Assembly: GCF_003945595.2 (NCBI RefSeq)
Contig: NW_024103874.1
Location: 2,366,001 to 2,430,000 of the forward strand
Source of the DNA: Pipra filicauda
Lineage: Eukaryota > Chordata > Aves > Passeriformes > Pipridae
Reading direction: 5' to 3'
DNA length: 64,000 nt
Below the pieces are notes generated by a model that ran no database searches, was not told where the DNA came from, and worked only from the letters and a program-made list of their open reading frames with translations. Positions within the stretch are counted from its first letter, which is position 1. The number at the start of each line of letters is the position of its first letter. Positions 43,801-58,597 of this stretch are shown in pieces. Both the position numbers and the translations under genes were made by a program.

Positions 43801-46800
43801 GCCACTGGCACTTCAGGAACTCCAGGAAGCGAGACTCGTAACAAGTTTAGAAGTTCCGTCACGTTCAGTATGTTTTTCTTTAAGAAGCCTAATACTTGCA
43901 TAATCTAAAAAGTCCTCGTTTGCTTTTGAAGTTTCTAGTTTTCCTTGTTTTTCAGACAGAATTCAAATCCAGCAATTCAGTCGTGCTGCCTGTTTTAATA
44001 AACTCTGCACTAGCTGGGGCACCACTGAGAGGTCAGTCAGATTCAGGTAGAGCCAAGGTATCTCCACTTTCTCAAAGCTTTTGCTGTGGTTTTGTTGCAG
44101 CCAAAGAAGCAGCTGGTTGGATCAATAATTATGCCCAAGCAATACTGTTTAAGTAATTTGCAGTGTTACAGCAACACACACTCTCTGGAGATTATTTTCT
44201 TCAGCTGTGTCTAAGTTTCTCATTCAAACAATATTGTTAATAGTTAAAGGACCATATGTTGTGAAGGTAATTGGATAATTATGACGAGGTCCTGTATATT
44301 CTAACTGATGAGTCGAGTATCAGCAAATTATTTTTCACGTAACTTTTGGTCTCATATTCTCATTTATTATATACTGTTGGTATGAACTCTATCTTTTACT
44401 TTTCTGTTATCATTTAGAAATGTCAGGTCAGGGCCAGGACATGATAATTGTGCCATTGTCATAGTTTGACTTAAATTACAACAGTATAACTTCCCTTTTA
44501 TCAGAGGAAATGATAATAAATGTGCTTATTCAGGTATAATTAATTTCCAATTTTGAGCTCAGTAAAAGGTCATTCTTCTTACTGGTTGAGTTCAAATATA
44601 TAGAGATGTTAAATACAGTAAAGTGAAAGTTTCCTATATTGTGACTTCCAGACTTCTCAAGAAGAGCTTTTTTTGAATTTTTCCAGTTAACTTGTGTTGC
44701 ACTGGGGAAGGTTCTAATTTGGATCCAGAGTGTTTGTCCAAAACATCAATGAACTGTCCTGGTTCTAAATGGTACCTGCCTGGTTAAATGAACTCTCCTG
44801 GTACTAAAGGTGGGGGTCCCTGGAAGTCCAGGGTCATGGTAGGTTGTGACCTTGGGGTTGTGCTTTTGCTTCCAGAAACAGCGTTTCCTAAGCAGATTTA
44901 AAAACAAACAAGCAATTTTTTGTGTGTTTTACTTGAAATATTTAATACTAATCAAGGGAAAGACTTTCATTTTGGTAGTGTTTGCTTTCGACAATCTGAA
45001 CAGTTGTTCGAGTCTTTTGTACCTCTTACTTTCAGGCTTAGCTTTGCACGAGTGGGAACTGGGCAGTGAATTGGGTCATAGATGCTCTGGATCTGCTTGT
45101 CCTCAGCTTGAATCCAAACTCCACAAGAAGAGAAGACTCAGGCTCTTGCTGTGTGTTGGGAAGTAATTTGCATAAGAGAAAACTCGGGTGGAAAAACTAC
45201 TCCACCAGCTTCCAAAAAAATTGCTTAGGAAGTCCACTGGTGTAGGATTCAGCTGGCTGGCACAGAGGCAGGTTTTGTGAGGCACATGAGACAAGAAGCT
45301 GAGAAGAGTTTTCTGCATCTCCCCATCTGTTCAGGGCTGACTTTGGAGGAATTCAGGAGTCAGTGCTGACTGTAAGCCCAAAAACCATAGTTGTGTGCTG
45401 TGTTCGCTTAAACTTTAGTGACTAAAAATAGCTGGTTGAGACACAGTTAAGGAGCTGTAAAATTGAATTGTGAATATATTGTTCACTTACTACACAGGCA
45501 TAATGGGAAATACAATATCTAGGTAAGGGAAATGTGTATCATGTTTTCACATTCATTTCTACATCTTCTCTGTATTGAAGGAAGATTTTTTTTTTCTCTG
45601 CTTAATCCAGAGCAAAATTATTTCAGAAGTAGCAGTGCAGAAACTTGAGCTTCTTTCAATGAATTGCTCCAACTTTTCTGTAAATAGAGCCCTAGATAGC
45701 TAGAAATAAAATAGGTATTTTTGATGTCTTTTAGTGACATCTAAAATCAGGCCAGCAAGAAGATCAGGTAGGTGGAACCTGTTGCCTGAAACAATATTCC
45801 CTGACAGTGGTTGAAGAATTTTGCTAATGGGTTTAATGTGATGATGACTGTCTGTGCTTGGAAGGAAGTGAGGGTATTTTTGTTGTTGTTGCCTGGTAAT
45901 ATTTGATGTTTACTTACAAATACTTTTCTTATATCATTTTCACTTCTGCTAGTGCAAAACTTTTAATAACTGGAAAAGAAATTAAAATATCTCGTATCAT
46001 ATTAAATATAATTATAGAAGTCGGTGCTGATACTTTAAAGGCAGCTATTGCTGATACACATTGAACTCTGGGCCACCAGAGGTAACTAGTATGAAAAGAT
46101 CTGAATTTGGACTTGTTACCAGTGTGGTGTAGCCTTTGAGACCCATTTGGTTTTGGTGTCAAGTTGCTTTTGGAGAATTTATTTATGCACAGTGTTTTTT
46201 TATTTGCACTTTTACCTTATGCTTACTCTTTCCAGTGTTGGCTTTGAAATTCAGCATGGTTCATGTCTTTTGCATGGAAAGTTGGTTATAAACAATTTCT
46301 GTGTTAGTTCTTGGGCTGTTAGGAGAGTAACTTTGCTTGTATAAGTCTGTCAAGGCATCTGTGTGTAAATACATTGGAACTTTACTGAGCATATGAGGAA
46401 AGTATGCTAACAGCTAAATTTTAATTTGGTTTTGATGAGTTTAAAGTTTAATTTGGCTGTACTTAGAGACTGCCTTTCTTAAGATCATAATTTATTTAAG
46501 TGATTTTTGACTCCTGTTACTTTGGAGGACTAAAACAGAGAAAATGTTTTCAGAACATGAATCTGGCCAAAACCACTGGCAATTGCACAAGTAAGGTGAA
46601 ATGGAAACTCTTCCTCCTGTAATTTTACAGTTTCAAGAGATGTGTTGTTTGTAACAATAGGAGATTGGAAAATATCAGAAATCAGACTTTAAAACCTGCA
46701 TCCTTTTGTAGCAGGAGAGTCTGTGCTTCCTTGACTTCTTTGTTTAAGACTAATAATCACAGAATTTTCCTGTGAGCTGTGTAGGAGATGTGAATACACG

Positions 46801-49800
46801 GGTTGTTCCTCCCTTAACAGATAGAAACTATACCTTTTTCTTTTACGTTGAGGGCAGCCTTAACTTGATACAAATGACCTTGGCTGTAACTGAGCCAACA
46901 TTGCTGTACCTCGGGGCTTTAGGGCTGGAACATGTTAGTCTAGAGGGGAAAGTTCTGCGTTCCCTCAGAGGAGGTTCCGGGAGGCGCTGGGGCAGCTTTG
47001 GCGCTGCCGTCCCTGTCTGCGCGGGGCTTCACCCGGGGAAGGGAGGGGACCTCCTGGAAGAAAAAGCAGATGTTGGTTTAGACCAACAAGCTTTTTAGTG
47101 CTGAAACCTTTTTTTAGAACAATGCTGAGACTTGTGCAAGACTTTCCCTGCCGGATTCCCTGTGGTGGGTCTTGTTCAGTGCTCGCAGCAGCGTTGCTCT
47201 GTGGTGGCTGGTGTGAGCATTTCCCAGCTACCATGGGCAGTGCAGTCCTTGTCTTGTGCAGCCTGGAGATTCGGCACAGTCTTGTCTCAGTAAAAATGTA
47301 GTAGTAACACCAGTGACATGCAACATAATTAGCAATGCAGTGAGGTTACTTGAGACTCTGTATGCAGGAGTTTTGATTTTCTGATAAAAATGTTCTTTTA
47401 ATGGAATTATATCGAATTTTGCTTCTGTTAATTCTCGCTGTCTCATGTCATGATATAATTGCTTCTTACTACATAGAAATGAGTAAGAAGTTGTGTGCCT
47501 GTGGCATTACCAACACTTATAAAGATGAGGCTGGGTATTGATCTGTGAAGCTTCATGTGAGCTGTAATCAGGGGTGACAGAAGCCGAGGGGTTTATTTGT
47601 GGTGGATGTTGGTAGACTTGCTCTGTTGAGGATTACCAGCTCACTGACACTCATGGCAGATGTAAGGGAAGATCATTTAACAGCAATTGGGACTTTGGAA
47701 AAGTATTTCAAACCCATCCTGAAAAAAAAAGAAACTGCTTTCAATTCCGGTTTGGAACAGAAGCAACTGTGTCTGTGTTTGAATCTGGAATAACAGCCCT
47801 GATTAACCAGTACATTGATGGAAGCAGTCAGGACACACTGAAGTTCACAAGATAAAACCCATTCCTTGTTTTAAAGACGGGGCAATGTGGTAAAAGCATT
47901 GGACATGTGAAATAAAGACAACTTGAGTTGAGAGTTGTGTGTTGTGCTGGGGATTCACTCACTGCCGTGTAGGTTTTTTGGAAGCAGAGTCTGTGGTGGG
48001 TTTTCTTTGTTTTGGTTTGTTCCTGCCTGATACGATGCTTTGACCTCCTGAGTGTTTTTTGGAGAAAAGCTTACTTCTCTCATAGTTATTCTGAATGGCC
48101 TTTTGGAGACATAGTCCCTTTGCCTCCATTCCCTTATCAACAAGGATAATAAGCTTGTGCTCTCACACAGTTCTGCTGTGATAGATGTGCACAAGTGAAG
48201 TACAAGTATTAGAAGTCAAAGATAAACTCGTTTGTTATATGAAAATAATTGTAAAATGCTCTATTGAGATAACTTAAAAAGCTTTTCAAGTTAGAAATTG
48301 TCAAAATTATTATTAAAACTGTCAACAGCAGTAGCACTACAAAATGTGTTGGTAGACACGGTGTTTTAATAAGCTGAGAATTCTGGTGAAAAGTAGAGAC
48401 TGCAGTGACATAGTTTCAAAGCATTTTCTTTTTAAATTGTATTTGAGGGAATTTTAAGTTCCCTAGTAGTGTACTTCGTTTTCTATAAATTCCATCTAAT
48501 AAGTAGTAGTATATAATTCCCTTGGTGAAGATATCTTAGAAAACACAATCCACACAGAAGCTATTTGTTTTTGCGTTCTCTTTGCTGCGTGTTCACCAAC
48601 AAGTTAAAAAAAATCAAATTATAAAGAACAAGAAGAAAGGAAAACAAAATAATGGCAAACCCCAAACGTAAACACACATTTGTTCTCAATCGTATTTGTT
48701 GACAAATCAAGGAGTGAAATAACTATGTTAATGTCAAATTCTGTGGGGAACAGTCAGAGCAAAAGCATACTGTACCAAATTTTGAGTGATAGCATTTAAG
48801 TGATAGCATTTTAGTTGAAGGTCTGAGGCAACATTAGAATCAAGACAGGCCTGCAAGTGGTAGCAGACAGACACTGTAACATTACCTTTGATAGGGGGGG
48901 GTTGGCCCTGGTACAGGGATCATTTAATTGACTTTGATTTCTTCTCCACTGTTAGTTTTAGAGCAGATATTACTTGATAGCATATTAGAAGCTGTTAAAA
49001 TCCACTGTACATTTGGGACAGAATGGCTATGTAACCAAATTTTTTCTGTGGCTTTTTTTTGACTTATGAGTACAGGGATAAAACCAGATGATTCTTTGTG
49101 TGTTACTGTTTAGTGAGACTCATTTGATCTCCTGACCAACGTCTGTTAAGTATTTTTCAAAGGGTTCAATTCTTTCCTTTCTTAGAAAACCATTTTCTAA
49201 AACTTGGTAACAATTCTTTGAAGCCATATTCAGATAAAACACAAGACCAAGAATGCTTTTGTGAGTGGTTTAGAGATCAAGTTAGTCACCTCTGATTTAC
49301 AGAGGCTGTCCTGGAGTAGATGTATTGGTTTTTTTTTTCTTTTTCACATCCTCCATATTGACTTATTGAAGTATTGTATAAAATACTTCAAATAAATCAT
49401 ATTTTTACTTAAAAACATATTAATTTAAGAGGCATGTGTAGAGCTTTGAGTCTCCAAAATAACTGATGTTAGAGAGGAGTTACTGCACTGCTAAGCCAGT
49501 TACAGTTGAACCTGTATTATACTGGTGTCTGTACAGGCAAGAAAGGCTGTAGTACTCATGTTTTCCAACTGCTTCTAGTAGCATCTTATTTAAGAAGTGT
49601 CACTAGTAGCTAAATTCTTGGTCCTTTCTCCTTAAGGCTGCTTAACTGATCCCCCTGTTTTGAAGCAAAGTGTAAAAATTCATGGACAACTTGCACATTA
49701 GAAGCCTCATCGTATTTTATCTTCACAGACTGTGGAATAACTTGCACCTCTGTGTTTACATGAGCAGAGCTGGGTTCAATTTATGGTAAATTTTGCTTTC

Positions 49801-49893
49801 AGAGCATTTATAACTTAATTGTTCGGTGGGAGAATGCCGTATTTTCTTCATGAAACATAGGCCATGCGGCATTCTTAAAGGTTCTGCACATTC

Positions 49894-50006
49894 TGGCCCC
49901 CATCCATCACAGTACTTAAACCATGAGTAGCCCTATTAAAGTTGATAGAATTACTCATGTGCTTAAAATTAAACATGTGCTTAAGTGCTTTGATGGATTA
50001 GAGCCA
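49894..50006. mobile_element. Palindromic, MITE-like relic (ancient amniote repeat type)
   Basis: About 113 bp forming an imperfect inverted repeat. The outer left arm (TGGCCCCCATCCATCACAG...) matches the reverse complement of the outer right arm (...TTTGATGGATTAGAGCCA), and inner arms CATGAGTAGCCCTATT and AATTACTCATG flank a short loop. The pattern resembles a palindromic dispersed element I remember from turtle, crocodile and bird genomes (arms reading like CACATGCTTAAG... around a CCATTGAAGTCAATGG centre). The family name is uncertain. A chance ORF starts inside it. Confidence 0.6.
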
Positions 50007-51540
50007 ACGTTGTCAGCACCTTGCTTTGTTGTGTGCTGTGTTACACCTGCCTCCCTGTGCTCCAGCCTGGGTCTCCAAGGGACAGATTTTGCTCAGATTT
50101 GCTCATTCCAATATTTAGTTACTCTATGTTCTAAGAATGCAGTTTACATACACAATCAAAGTAAATTCATACACGGCCTGGAACTATAAATACCCAACAA
50201 CTCTTGAAATCTAACAATACTTGACAAATTTCACAAGATTTTTTTTTTTCTGGGTATTTCAGGGGGAATTTTTACGCCCTGATGAGATGTTCTGTAAGAA
50301 TTTCTGTGATCAAATTGCACTGAAATTAGAATCCATGAGCACATGCACTTGAATATTGTAATAATTCTCCCAGATTTTATGTTAGCAAACTTAGATTGCA
50401 CGTAACATTTTTTGAACAACTAAAGTATATGTCCCCAGTAAGCAAAAAGTAGCTTGTTTTGTAGAATTTACCTTGTTCCTGGTGGGACAGATTTTGTATG
50501 AATTTGAACCTTCCCTTTTTTCTGTTTCTGTTGGGCTGGTGTCCTGACATCTGTGTCTTACCGGCCACCGTGTAGGGGGTTGGATTAAAAACCTTGGGTT
50601 TTGTCGCTGTTAGAGACAGGCACTTTCCAGATCACCTGTCTAAAATATCATATGCCAGAAGTGTTTCAGATGATAATGGAGATCACAATCCCTAAAAAAA
50701 AATCAAGGTATTTTCAGGACCAGCCATGTTCCACCTGTCTCATCCCTGCTTTCCCTGCCGCATTGCATCCTGCTTTGGCTGCTCCGTGTTTGTCCTTACT
50801 TGGCGTCCAGTGTTCCAGCCATTTTTATTTTAGGGCTTCTTTCCATTTAATATTGGCACTTAGCCAGCTGTGTACTTTTTCAGTTTTAAGTAGCAGTGAG
50901 GTCATCAGCCATTATAGGAGCTATTCCTCTCATTCTTGTGCACGAGCCCCTGAAGAGCTCTGGGATGTGATTGCCTTCTTTTCAAAAGCTTCCTACCCAG
51001 TCCTGCCTGAAGGAGTTACTGGAATACAGACACTTACAAAACAGTGTTAGAGCAAATGAAACTCATAGGCCACTCATGAAATCAGTGTTTCAAAGGTTAG
51101 ACAAAAATGCTTTGAAAGTGAAAACCAAGGTAAGAACAAGACTCCCTGTAAGGCTGCCTGTGTTTTAAAGCAAAGGCTCTGCAGAGCCAAGGATGGAGTG
51201 ATGAACAGTGCAGCAAATGGCCCAATTTTAACAGGAGGGGCTGTTAATCCGCATATACTGCAGTGCCTGGTCAGGGTGTGCTCACACAACAGGATATTTT
51301 CTGGACATGCAGAGATGGATAGACCCAGTCAGGTAGCTCAGGAGACCCCAGTAGGCTGGATCTGCTGTGAGGGATGGAGGCACAGGCAGAACATGAAACA
51401 CTGGAGGGTCCATGCTGAGAGGTGTCACGTGCTGTGTTTCAGTGCTGTTGCACAGCTGGACAGAAGTGTTTCAAAAAGGTGGTGGCCGATGGGCATGTTT
51501 CCTTTAGTCTTTGTTAATAATGACTACATTCACAATGCTT

Positions 51541-51557
51541 AAATAAATAAATAAATG
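51541..51557. repeat. (AAAT)n microsatellite
   Basis: Four AAAT units in intron 2. Confidence 0.85.
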
Positions 51558-54500
51558 AAAAAGTCTCTGTGCTTCCTGACAACAGTTTGATTATCTCAAA
51601 GTAGTGAATTGTACCAGGCAAGATGATTCAGCAATTTGACTGGAATCCTCCTGTTCCTGCTGGTTCTGAGAGGTGTCCTCCCAGCCTAGAAAGGAATCAG
51701 ATTGTCCTTTGAAGACTCTGTAGCCTTGTTAATTATTATATCAAGTATCTGGAGATAATACTAAACTTCTGAGAACATCTTTTATTGTAATATGCTTAAT
51801 TACCTGTACTTAAAACAAGAAAATGAGAGCAGTGTGTTCCCCTCTGTGTGCGTGTCTGGGGAGCTACAGACCAGGCTTGCAGTGTACAAAGGTGTTTAAT
51901 TGTACAGTATGAATTAAAGAGCCTTTGTCAGCCTCATACATCACAGAGCTCTTTGTGAACAGTTCTGTTTCCATCCCTTACCTAAACTATTGCTAGTTAA
52001 TTAGTTGAGGTAAGTGGAGCAGGATAAGCAGAGTTATGCTTCTTAATATTGTGTCTGTGATGGTCTCTTTGTGCCACTAACAGGTATAAAGGGACTGTAA
52101 ACCAGTTAAACTGGTTTTAAGTAGGAATTTGTAAAGCTGAAGGGGAGCCTGAAGGTGGCTTAGAGCCAGAGTAGCATCTCTGTGCCACATCCATCTGGGC
52201 AGGTGGAATGACCAGGGTTCCATGTGCTGCCGGAGCAGCCCCTGGGACAGACTTCAGGTGTGTGTCCAACCACCCTCCTGGCTCCTGGAACTCCATCAGG
52301 AGCAAAGCATGCCCACAACCAGTCTCTGCATCAGAATGTCTGTAGAGGCTCAATAAAGTTGCCCTTTAACCTTTACAGTTAGCCTATCACAGTGGGCAGA
52401 GATAAAATAAAACTAAATACTGAGTTAATTAGATTTATATTCAGGGATGCCTTTTGTAGAGTTTTTGAACAAGTCACTTCTGACCCCTAACACTGCAGTG
52501 GAAATAATAATGGAAAATAACAGAATTTCTGCTTTCATAGAGATGTGATGTGTTTTTTAGTTGATGCTTCAATAATTTGTATTTCTGGAGTTTTAACTTA
52601 GAGAATGGTTCTGTTGTTTCATTAATAGAAGGTATCACTTTGTTCTTGTATTTCTTATCACAGTCATCTGTTTATGGCCACACAGTAAGATGTACATACA
52701 ACTCATGAAGGTAAAGATGGTAATATATTGAAACAAGAAATGGTAAAGCAATTTAGAGTGCTTTTTCCAATATTTAAAAGGGGACTTGTGGAAGCCCTTT
52801 ATGTATTGTCTATTCTATATATTGCATCACATATTCTGTGAGAAAGTGATTATGCTTCGGGGGATAATTGAACTAAGTTCTCCCAAATAATTTGTCACAA
52901 TTAGATCTGTGCAGCATTATGAGTTTTTAACTGTGTGTTTAATTCGAAGTATACCATGACAAAATTACTGAGCCTGTTGGGTTTCTCATTTTCCAAAAGG
53001 TGTTATTTATTTAGAGAGAAAGCAAATAGTTTATCCTCATAGCTATTATTCCCTCTCACAGTAAATCATCTTTGGTAGCTGGATGGTACAATCTGGTGAT
53101 GCCCAGAATCTCAGAGAAATAAACCCAAGAATTTGCAAAGTGATAATGGGAGGGGAAGGGTGGTGTAGGAGAAAGAACACAGGGGTAGGGAGGGGAAACT
53201 ACGGCTCTGCAGCCAGCAGCAGGAAGGGAACAAAGTATTAATGTGGTTAGAAAATCTCTTCTGCTGCAAGTGAGGACCCAAGTAAATCATATTTCCTGTC
53301 GAAAGCTGTACAGAGTTACTGCTGTGGAGCTGCTGCGTGGCAGCTCCTGCCCTGTGGTACTGCAAGGGTTTGTCCTTTTGGGTCTTGAACAGGACAAAAT
53401 AGAAAATCTCTTTGAAGTTGTCAGAATTATTAAGGTATCTCAGTGATGTGATAGAAATGGTGTTCAATTTGCAGAAGATACTCAGTGGGTTTTGCTATTG
53501 CATTTTAGCAGTTTTGTCTGTAAAATTGGAACTCTGTCATAGGTCTAACGTGAATTATTTCAGCTTCACCCTGAATACTCTTAAGCAACTATTTTTCCCC
53601 ATTTTCAAGTGCCTCTAACTTGGCCTCTGCCCTGTTTGCCGTTGTAGCTGTTATATTTTGAGGTAATTGCATGTTCTGTTAGAAATAACCCAGGCTGCTA
53701 AACCAAATTTATCTCTTTGTTGAATTGTGAAGTACTGCGGGATTTTTGTAATGTGGATTGGTAGCAAAACCTTAATTGAATTTCCTTGCTCGTGGTCTTG
53801 TGTCTGAAGATTTTGACTGCAGAGTCGTGTTTTTCTGAGGTGGATTGGCAGGTAGTGCTGTTTGCATTTCTGTTAACTTCCGTAAGGTGCAGTAAACAAA
53901 TTTTAATGCAGATTTCATGGAATATTTATGAAATCCATCAGATGTTTCACTGCATCAAAGACACCATATTTAGACGAATAGACATGTTTAAAGCTCACAT
54001 GCCTGTGAAGTGCATGACTGCCTGTCAAAGAACCAAATTGTGTTTTAAAACAAAATTGATCTGTTAACTTGTCGTTGGCTTCCATGTGTAATTGTGATGG
54101 GCTTTTGAAGGTGAGCAAAAGGGGACAGCCCGTGGCTACTTCCCTGTGCGTTCCCATTTGTTGGCAATACCTGAAAACAGGGAGCTGCACGTGTGTGCTA
54201 CACATTTTCTCCTATAAAAAGCCAGAAGCAAATGAATTGTTTTGTAAGATTTTCATTCTGGCTCTGGCACTTGCGAATTGACTCACTGAACTGCAGTGCT
54301 TTGCACGGGGATGGGAAGTTTTGCACTCTCTGGAGTTGTTGTGTCAGCAGGTTTCAGGAGTGAGGGAAGTTTGACAATGCTTCAGGAATAAAGGTAATTT
54401 CTATGTGATGCTGATCACTGGAGGTGATGGAAGCTGGGCTGTTCACAACCTTGTAAAGAACAATGTGATTACATTTTAATATCCCTTATTAAAATAGTCC

Positions 54501-57500
54501 CTATGTACTTTCCAGAGCTACAGAACTTTCCAACGAGGCGTTTGGTTTCTTAACCTGTCAGTGTTAAGTGTTAAGCAGTGACCAAGAAATTCAAACTTCT
54601 TGGCTTTTAGGATAATGGCATAAAGAGGTTGTGTCCTGACATCCCCCTGTTTGTCCATCTGTGTCCCCCCCCCCAATTCTTTAACATGTTTTGTTTTGGC
54701 CATTCATTTCAGCACCTTTTTTAAAAATTATTTTTCTACCTGTGAGATGTAGAAGGATTCAGGGTGAACTGAATCCTCATCCTCTGGAATGTTCTTTTTA
54801 AACTTTAATTTTTTTTTTCCAATTAATGGTTATTCATATTATCTGGAAAGTAAACCAAAAATGAACATTAAAATTAAATTAGTTTGCTTTCTGATAATCT
54901 GTTTGGTAATGTGTTCTTTACATTGGATTTGATAAAGTCTGAGTAAAAATGTTACCTTTTTAAAAGTAAAACTCAGCCACAGGTGGAGAAGTTCTTTAAT
55001 AAATACTGATTAGGTTGGTTTTCAAGGAATATTTGATTTTCCTGACCTTTTATGTCATTCTAATTTAATGTTACTTGAATTAAAATGTCATCTTTTTTTT
55101 TTGTAGTACCTAAAATAGACTTTATTAGTTTTCCTGAAAGCTATGTGCAGCTTTGCTTTGGCCCATTTAAATATTGAAAACAGCAGGATTTGAGATTTTT
55201 CTTCTAATCCTCAACTAATAGAGTTTAATGCTTTGTTTGGCCTACCCTACACAGCCTAAGCAAAAGTTTTAAACAAGATTAAAAGTATGACCTTATTAAC
55301 CCATGGCATCTAAAGATACAGAACAGGCCTGCAGAGACATCAGTCTTTAGTTAGCCAGGATAGCACAGTGCCATTCCTGGCCTACTCAGGATCTTCCAGA
55401 GGAAAACCTTTTGGGAGCCCAGCTTTTTTCTATTCTAGTTTTGTGCCAGCACCTGGGAATAAGAAATTTAAAAAGTGAGAATCTGTTCCTAAGTTGAATA
55501 TTGTACCTTTTCTGGGGAAAAGAAAGTACTTTTGGAAATTTGAGGTGCAACCTGTCTGGGATTTCTGAAGAAAAAACCCCAATTCTGGGAAGGCAAAGGG
55601 TCGTAGCTCTTGTGTGCTGCATCTCATCAGTCCCTGAGTAAAAGGAATGTCACCTTATTTTTATTTTTTTCTTAGTGAGAAGTTACAGTTGTATTTAAGC
55701 TGCTGTTGGATGGGTGATTGATGAACATGTTGAGTTCCAGAAGAATAAAGTGTCTCATTGTCATGGAAAGTTTATGCCTAGTAAACATTACAAAACACAA
55801 AACGCAGTGATACATTCACTGCTGTGTAATAAGAGTCCTTGTTTACTGGGCAGGCTATAGGGCCATGGCAACAACACCAGAAATAGGAACTCTGAGTATC
55901 CTTGTTGTAAAGATGATGATGGTTATCGAGCAGTTTGTTAATTGCTGGAGTTTAATGTTTCTCCATATTCATTATCACCTCGCAGTGCTGTTTAGTAGCA
56001 TGAGGATCCGCCGAGAGGTGTAAATGTGGAAGTTTGACTGAAACCTGTGATAAAAATAATGTGGTTTGTTGTAGAGTCAGGTAAATGTGCACCTCTCTGC
56101 TTTGAGACAGTTAATCCCAAGTGTTCCAGGGGAGAGAGAATAACTGCAATTTGCTTTATAACAAAAACAACACAACTTCCTAAACTTCTGTCTTTCTGAT
56201 GATGTTCCAAACTGAAGCAAAATGACTGATAATTCTTTAAAAATACTGATATCTTGCTTGGCTTTCAGCGTATCAGTTGCCCTTTTGATCTCAACGGGGC
56301 ACAGTCCAGAATACATGTTCATTAAGTTGAAGATCCAGCTGAAAACCGGAGGCAAAATAAAGCCAGACAAATTGCTTACACTCTCATTGATAAACATTTC
56401 CTGCTTTCATGCCATTATTTACATATTTTTAATTATGAAACATGGTTTTTAAAAACAGAAGGCAGATGATGGGTTTGCAACTGTACACGTACCAACTGAA
56501 AAATACAGGATTTTTGCACCTACCCGAAGTCTTGGTTGTGGAATGGAGAGTTTCTTAAGGCCTAGAAAGCATGGAAGATAGGGAAGAAGAGGATGAAAAG
56601 CCCTCAGTTTTTCCTCTCTTTTCCTGTGTTATTTATTTTCCTTAATTTGGCGCTTTTGGCCTTTCTTGGGTCCTTGTTCTCATCAGTGGTGCCAAATGTG
56701 TAGAGCAAAAAACTGGTGGTCTTTAGGAATAAGGTGGTCTGTAGGTAGGTAAAAAAGTCGAAGGAAACCCAAGAATTTTCATCTGACTATTGATAATTTC
56801 ATTTTCTCGCTGCATCGGGCTCCCCTGACCTTCCTCACCCTGCCCCAGACCGTGGAGGGTCCATGGCCAGCGGTGAGCAGCTGACGTTTGGGGATAATCC
56901 CGTTTCTGTTGGTAGAGTTCTGCTGCTGATTCAGACCCGTTCTCTCCACAGCCAAGTCATCCTGAACACGATGATTTGATGCTGCTGTTTGCTTTCCATG
57001 TGTAAGAGCAGCACTGGCATTGCAATCATTCTGTCACAACTGGGGAATGTAGAATCAGATCCTCCACGCCTGTGCCTGAAAGGCAGCGGAACGTGCGGCT
57101 GCCACGGGGGGGTTTCCTCGACCCTGTCTTCTTTTTAAAGAAGTTGCATTAATTTTTCATTTGATAACTAGAATTCCCACCACTCTTGGATGTTTGTGTC
57201 TGCCTTGTTATTTAAGCAGTACTTCTTTTTGTTTTTTTTCTGCTGTTCTTCTGCATTCCTGGTCGGTGAATGTGCTTTCAGTTTCGTTTTGGTTGTTGGT
57301 TGTGAATAATTATAGGAAGGAAAAAGTGACAAAAAGCATTTGCAATGTGTTTGCTGAATTGACTCAGTAAAGTGAGGTGTGAGTTACTGCCTTTAAAAGG
57401 GTGAAAAAAGGAAATGTGCTGTTGGTAGTTCAAAGTTTCTGGGATACTGAACTGGAAAATCTTAGTTTTCAAAAGGATAAAAAAAAATTAAAAATTGGTA

Positions 57501-58542
57501 TAAATATTCAGATAATCAAAGTGTTCTATAAAAACAGTTTAATGAAGATTAAAAGGTCACTGAGACAATTCAGCTGGATTATTTTAGGAATGACGTGGCT
57601 AACTTTGTATACCTCAAACTAATAATTTTATGCTGTTTACAGCAAGAAATTAATAATGTAAAATTTTTGTTGTAGTGCCTTGCAATTAAGTTACAGTTTA
57701 CAGACTCAATACTAGTAATGCTTTGAGGGTGCTGATTCCTGGTTATACCAAATGTTGGATCATGCATTTCACTGGACTGCACTGTACAGCATTGAAAGTA
57801 ACTGTTGTCAGATTTGACACTAAAGCCAATAAAAATGCAGCATAACAATGGTTTGCACTCTTGCTTCAGCCTATTAGGCTTGTTAATTTGACTGCAGTGA
57901 ATCCCAAATGATAGTGCTTTTTCCAAGTGGTGTTCTAGCCTGTTCCACTCCTTGTAGTCAAGAGGTAATTGTAGATACTTGGATTAACCTTTTACTATTT
58001 ATTTTATGTTTTGTAGCCAAACTGTTGGTTTCAGTGTCTCTGTCAGGTTGAGCTCTCTGTTCTGTCCTGTTCTGCTGTGGCATCATTTTGTGCTTTAATG
58101 CTTTAATTTTTTTGTACTTTGAAGTTCTTTGGTCTCCTTTCATTTGTTTCTAATTTTAATAACTTACCCTTTTCTTTCTTTCTGTTTGTTTCCAGTTTAT
58201 ACATTTCTAAAGAACTTTCATTCCTGTCTAGTGTTTCCATTCAAGTGAATCAAAATCTGTTTGATTTTGCAGAATGTCTTAGTCCCAGTCTAAGGCTGTA
58301 ATAAATTTTTATTTAAGCATAATTAGATGCTGATTTTTGGATGCAAATAAATGTTACTGTTTAAGTAGAGAAGTTTTGAGATATTTAATCAAGTCTCTAT
58401 AAAAGTCTTCAGTGACTGAAAGCACTTCAGTCAATAGGGACAATAAAGTTTTGATAAAGTATTTTTCAAGTTCACGTTCGGTTTTAAAAATATATTCTGC
58501 TTTTGTGGCTCCTGAATTTAATAATGTATCTTTTTATTACAG

Positions 58543-58597
58543 GGAGAAGAAAATGAAAATCCAGGATATTAAAAACAATATTAAAGAAGCTATAGAG
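58543..58597 (+). CDS. GNAS: GNAS coding exon 4 equivalent: start of the helical domain
   Basis: The exon is 55 bp, with acceptor TTTTTATTACAG|GG and donor GAG|GTAAGC. It completes Glu71 and encodes residues 72-89 ([18 protein letters not shown]), corresponding to linker 1 and the start of helix A of the alpha-helical domain. It joins in frame straight to exon 2, giving NGFNAE-EKKMK. Mammalian long Gs-alpha has an extra 15-residue exon (exon 3) at this join; I saw no equivalent. The human CAG slip at this acceptor (an optional extra Ser) is not available here because the three bases upstream of the AG do not form a second AG. The next intron is only 84 bp. Confidence 0.93.
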
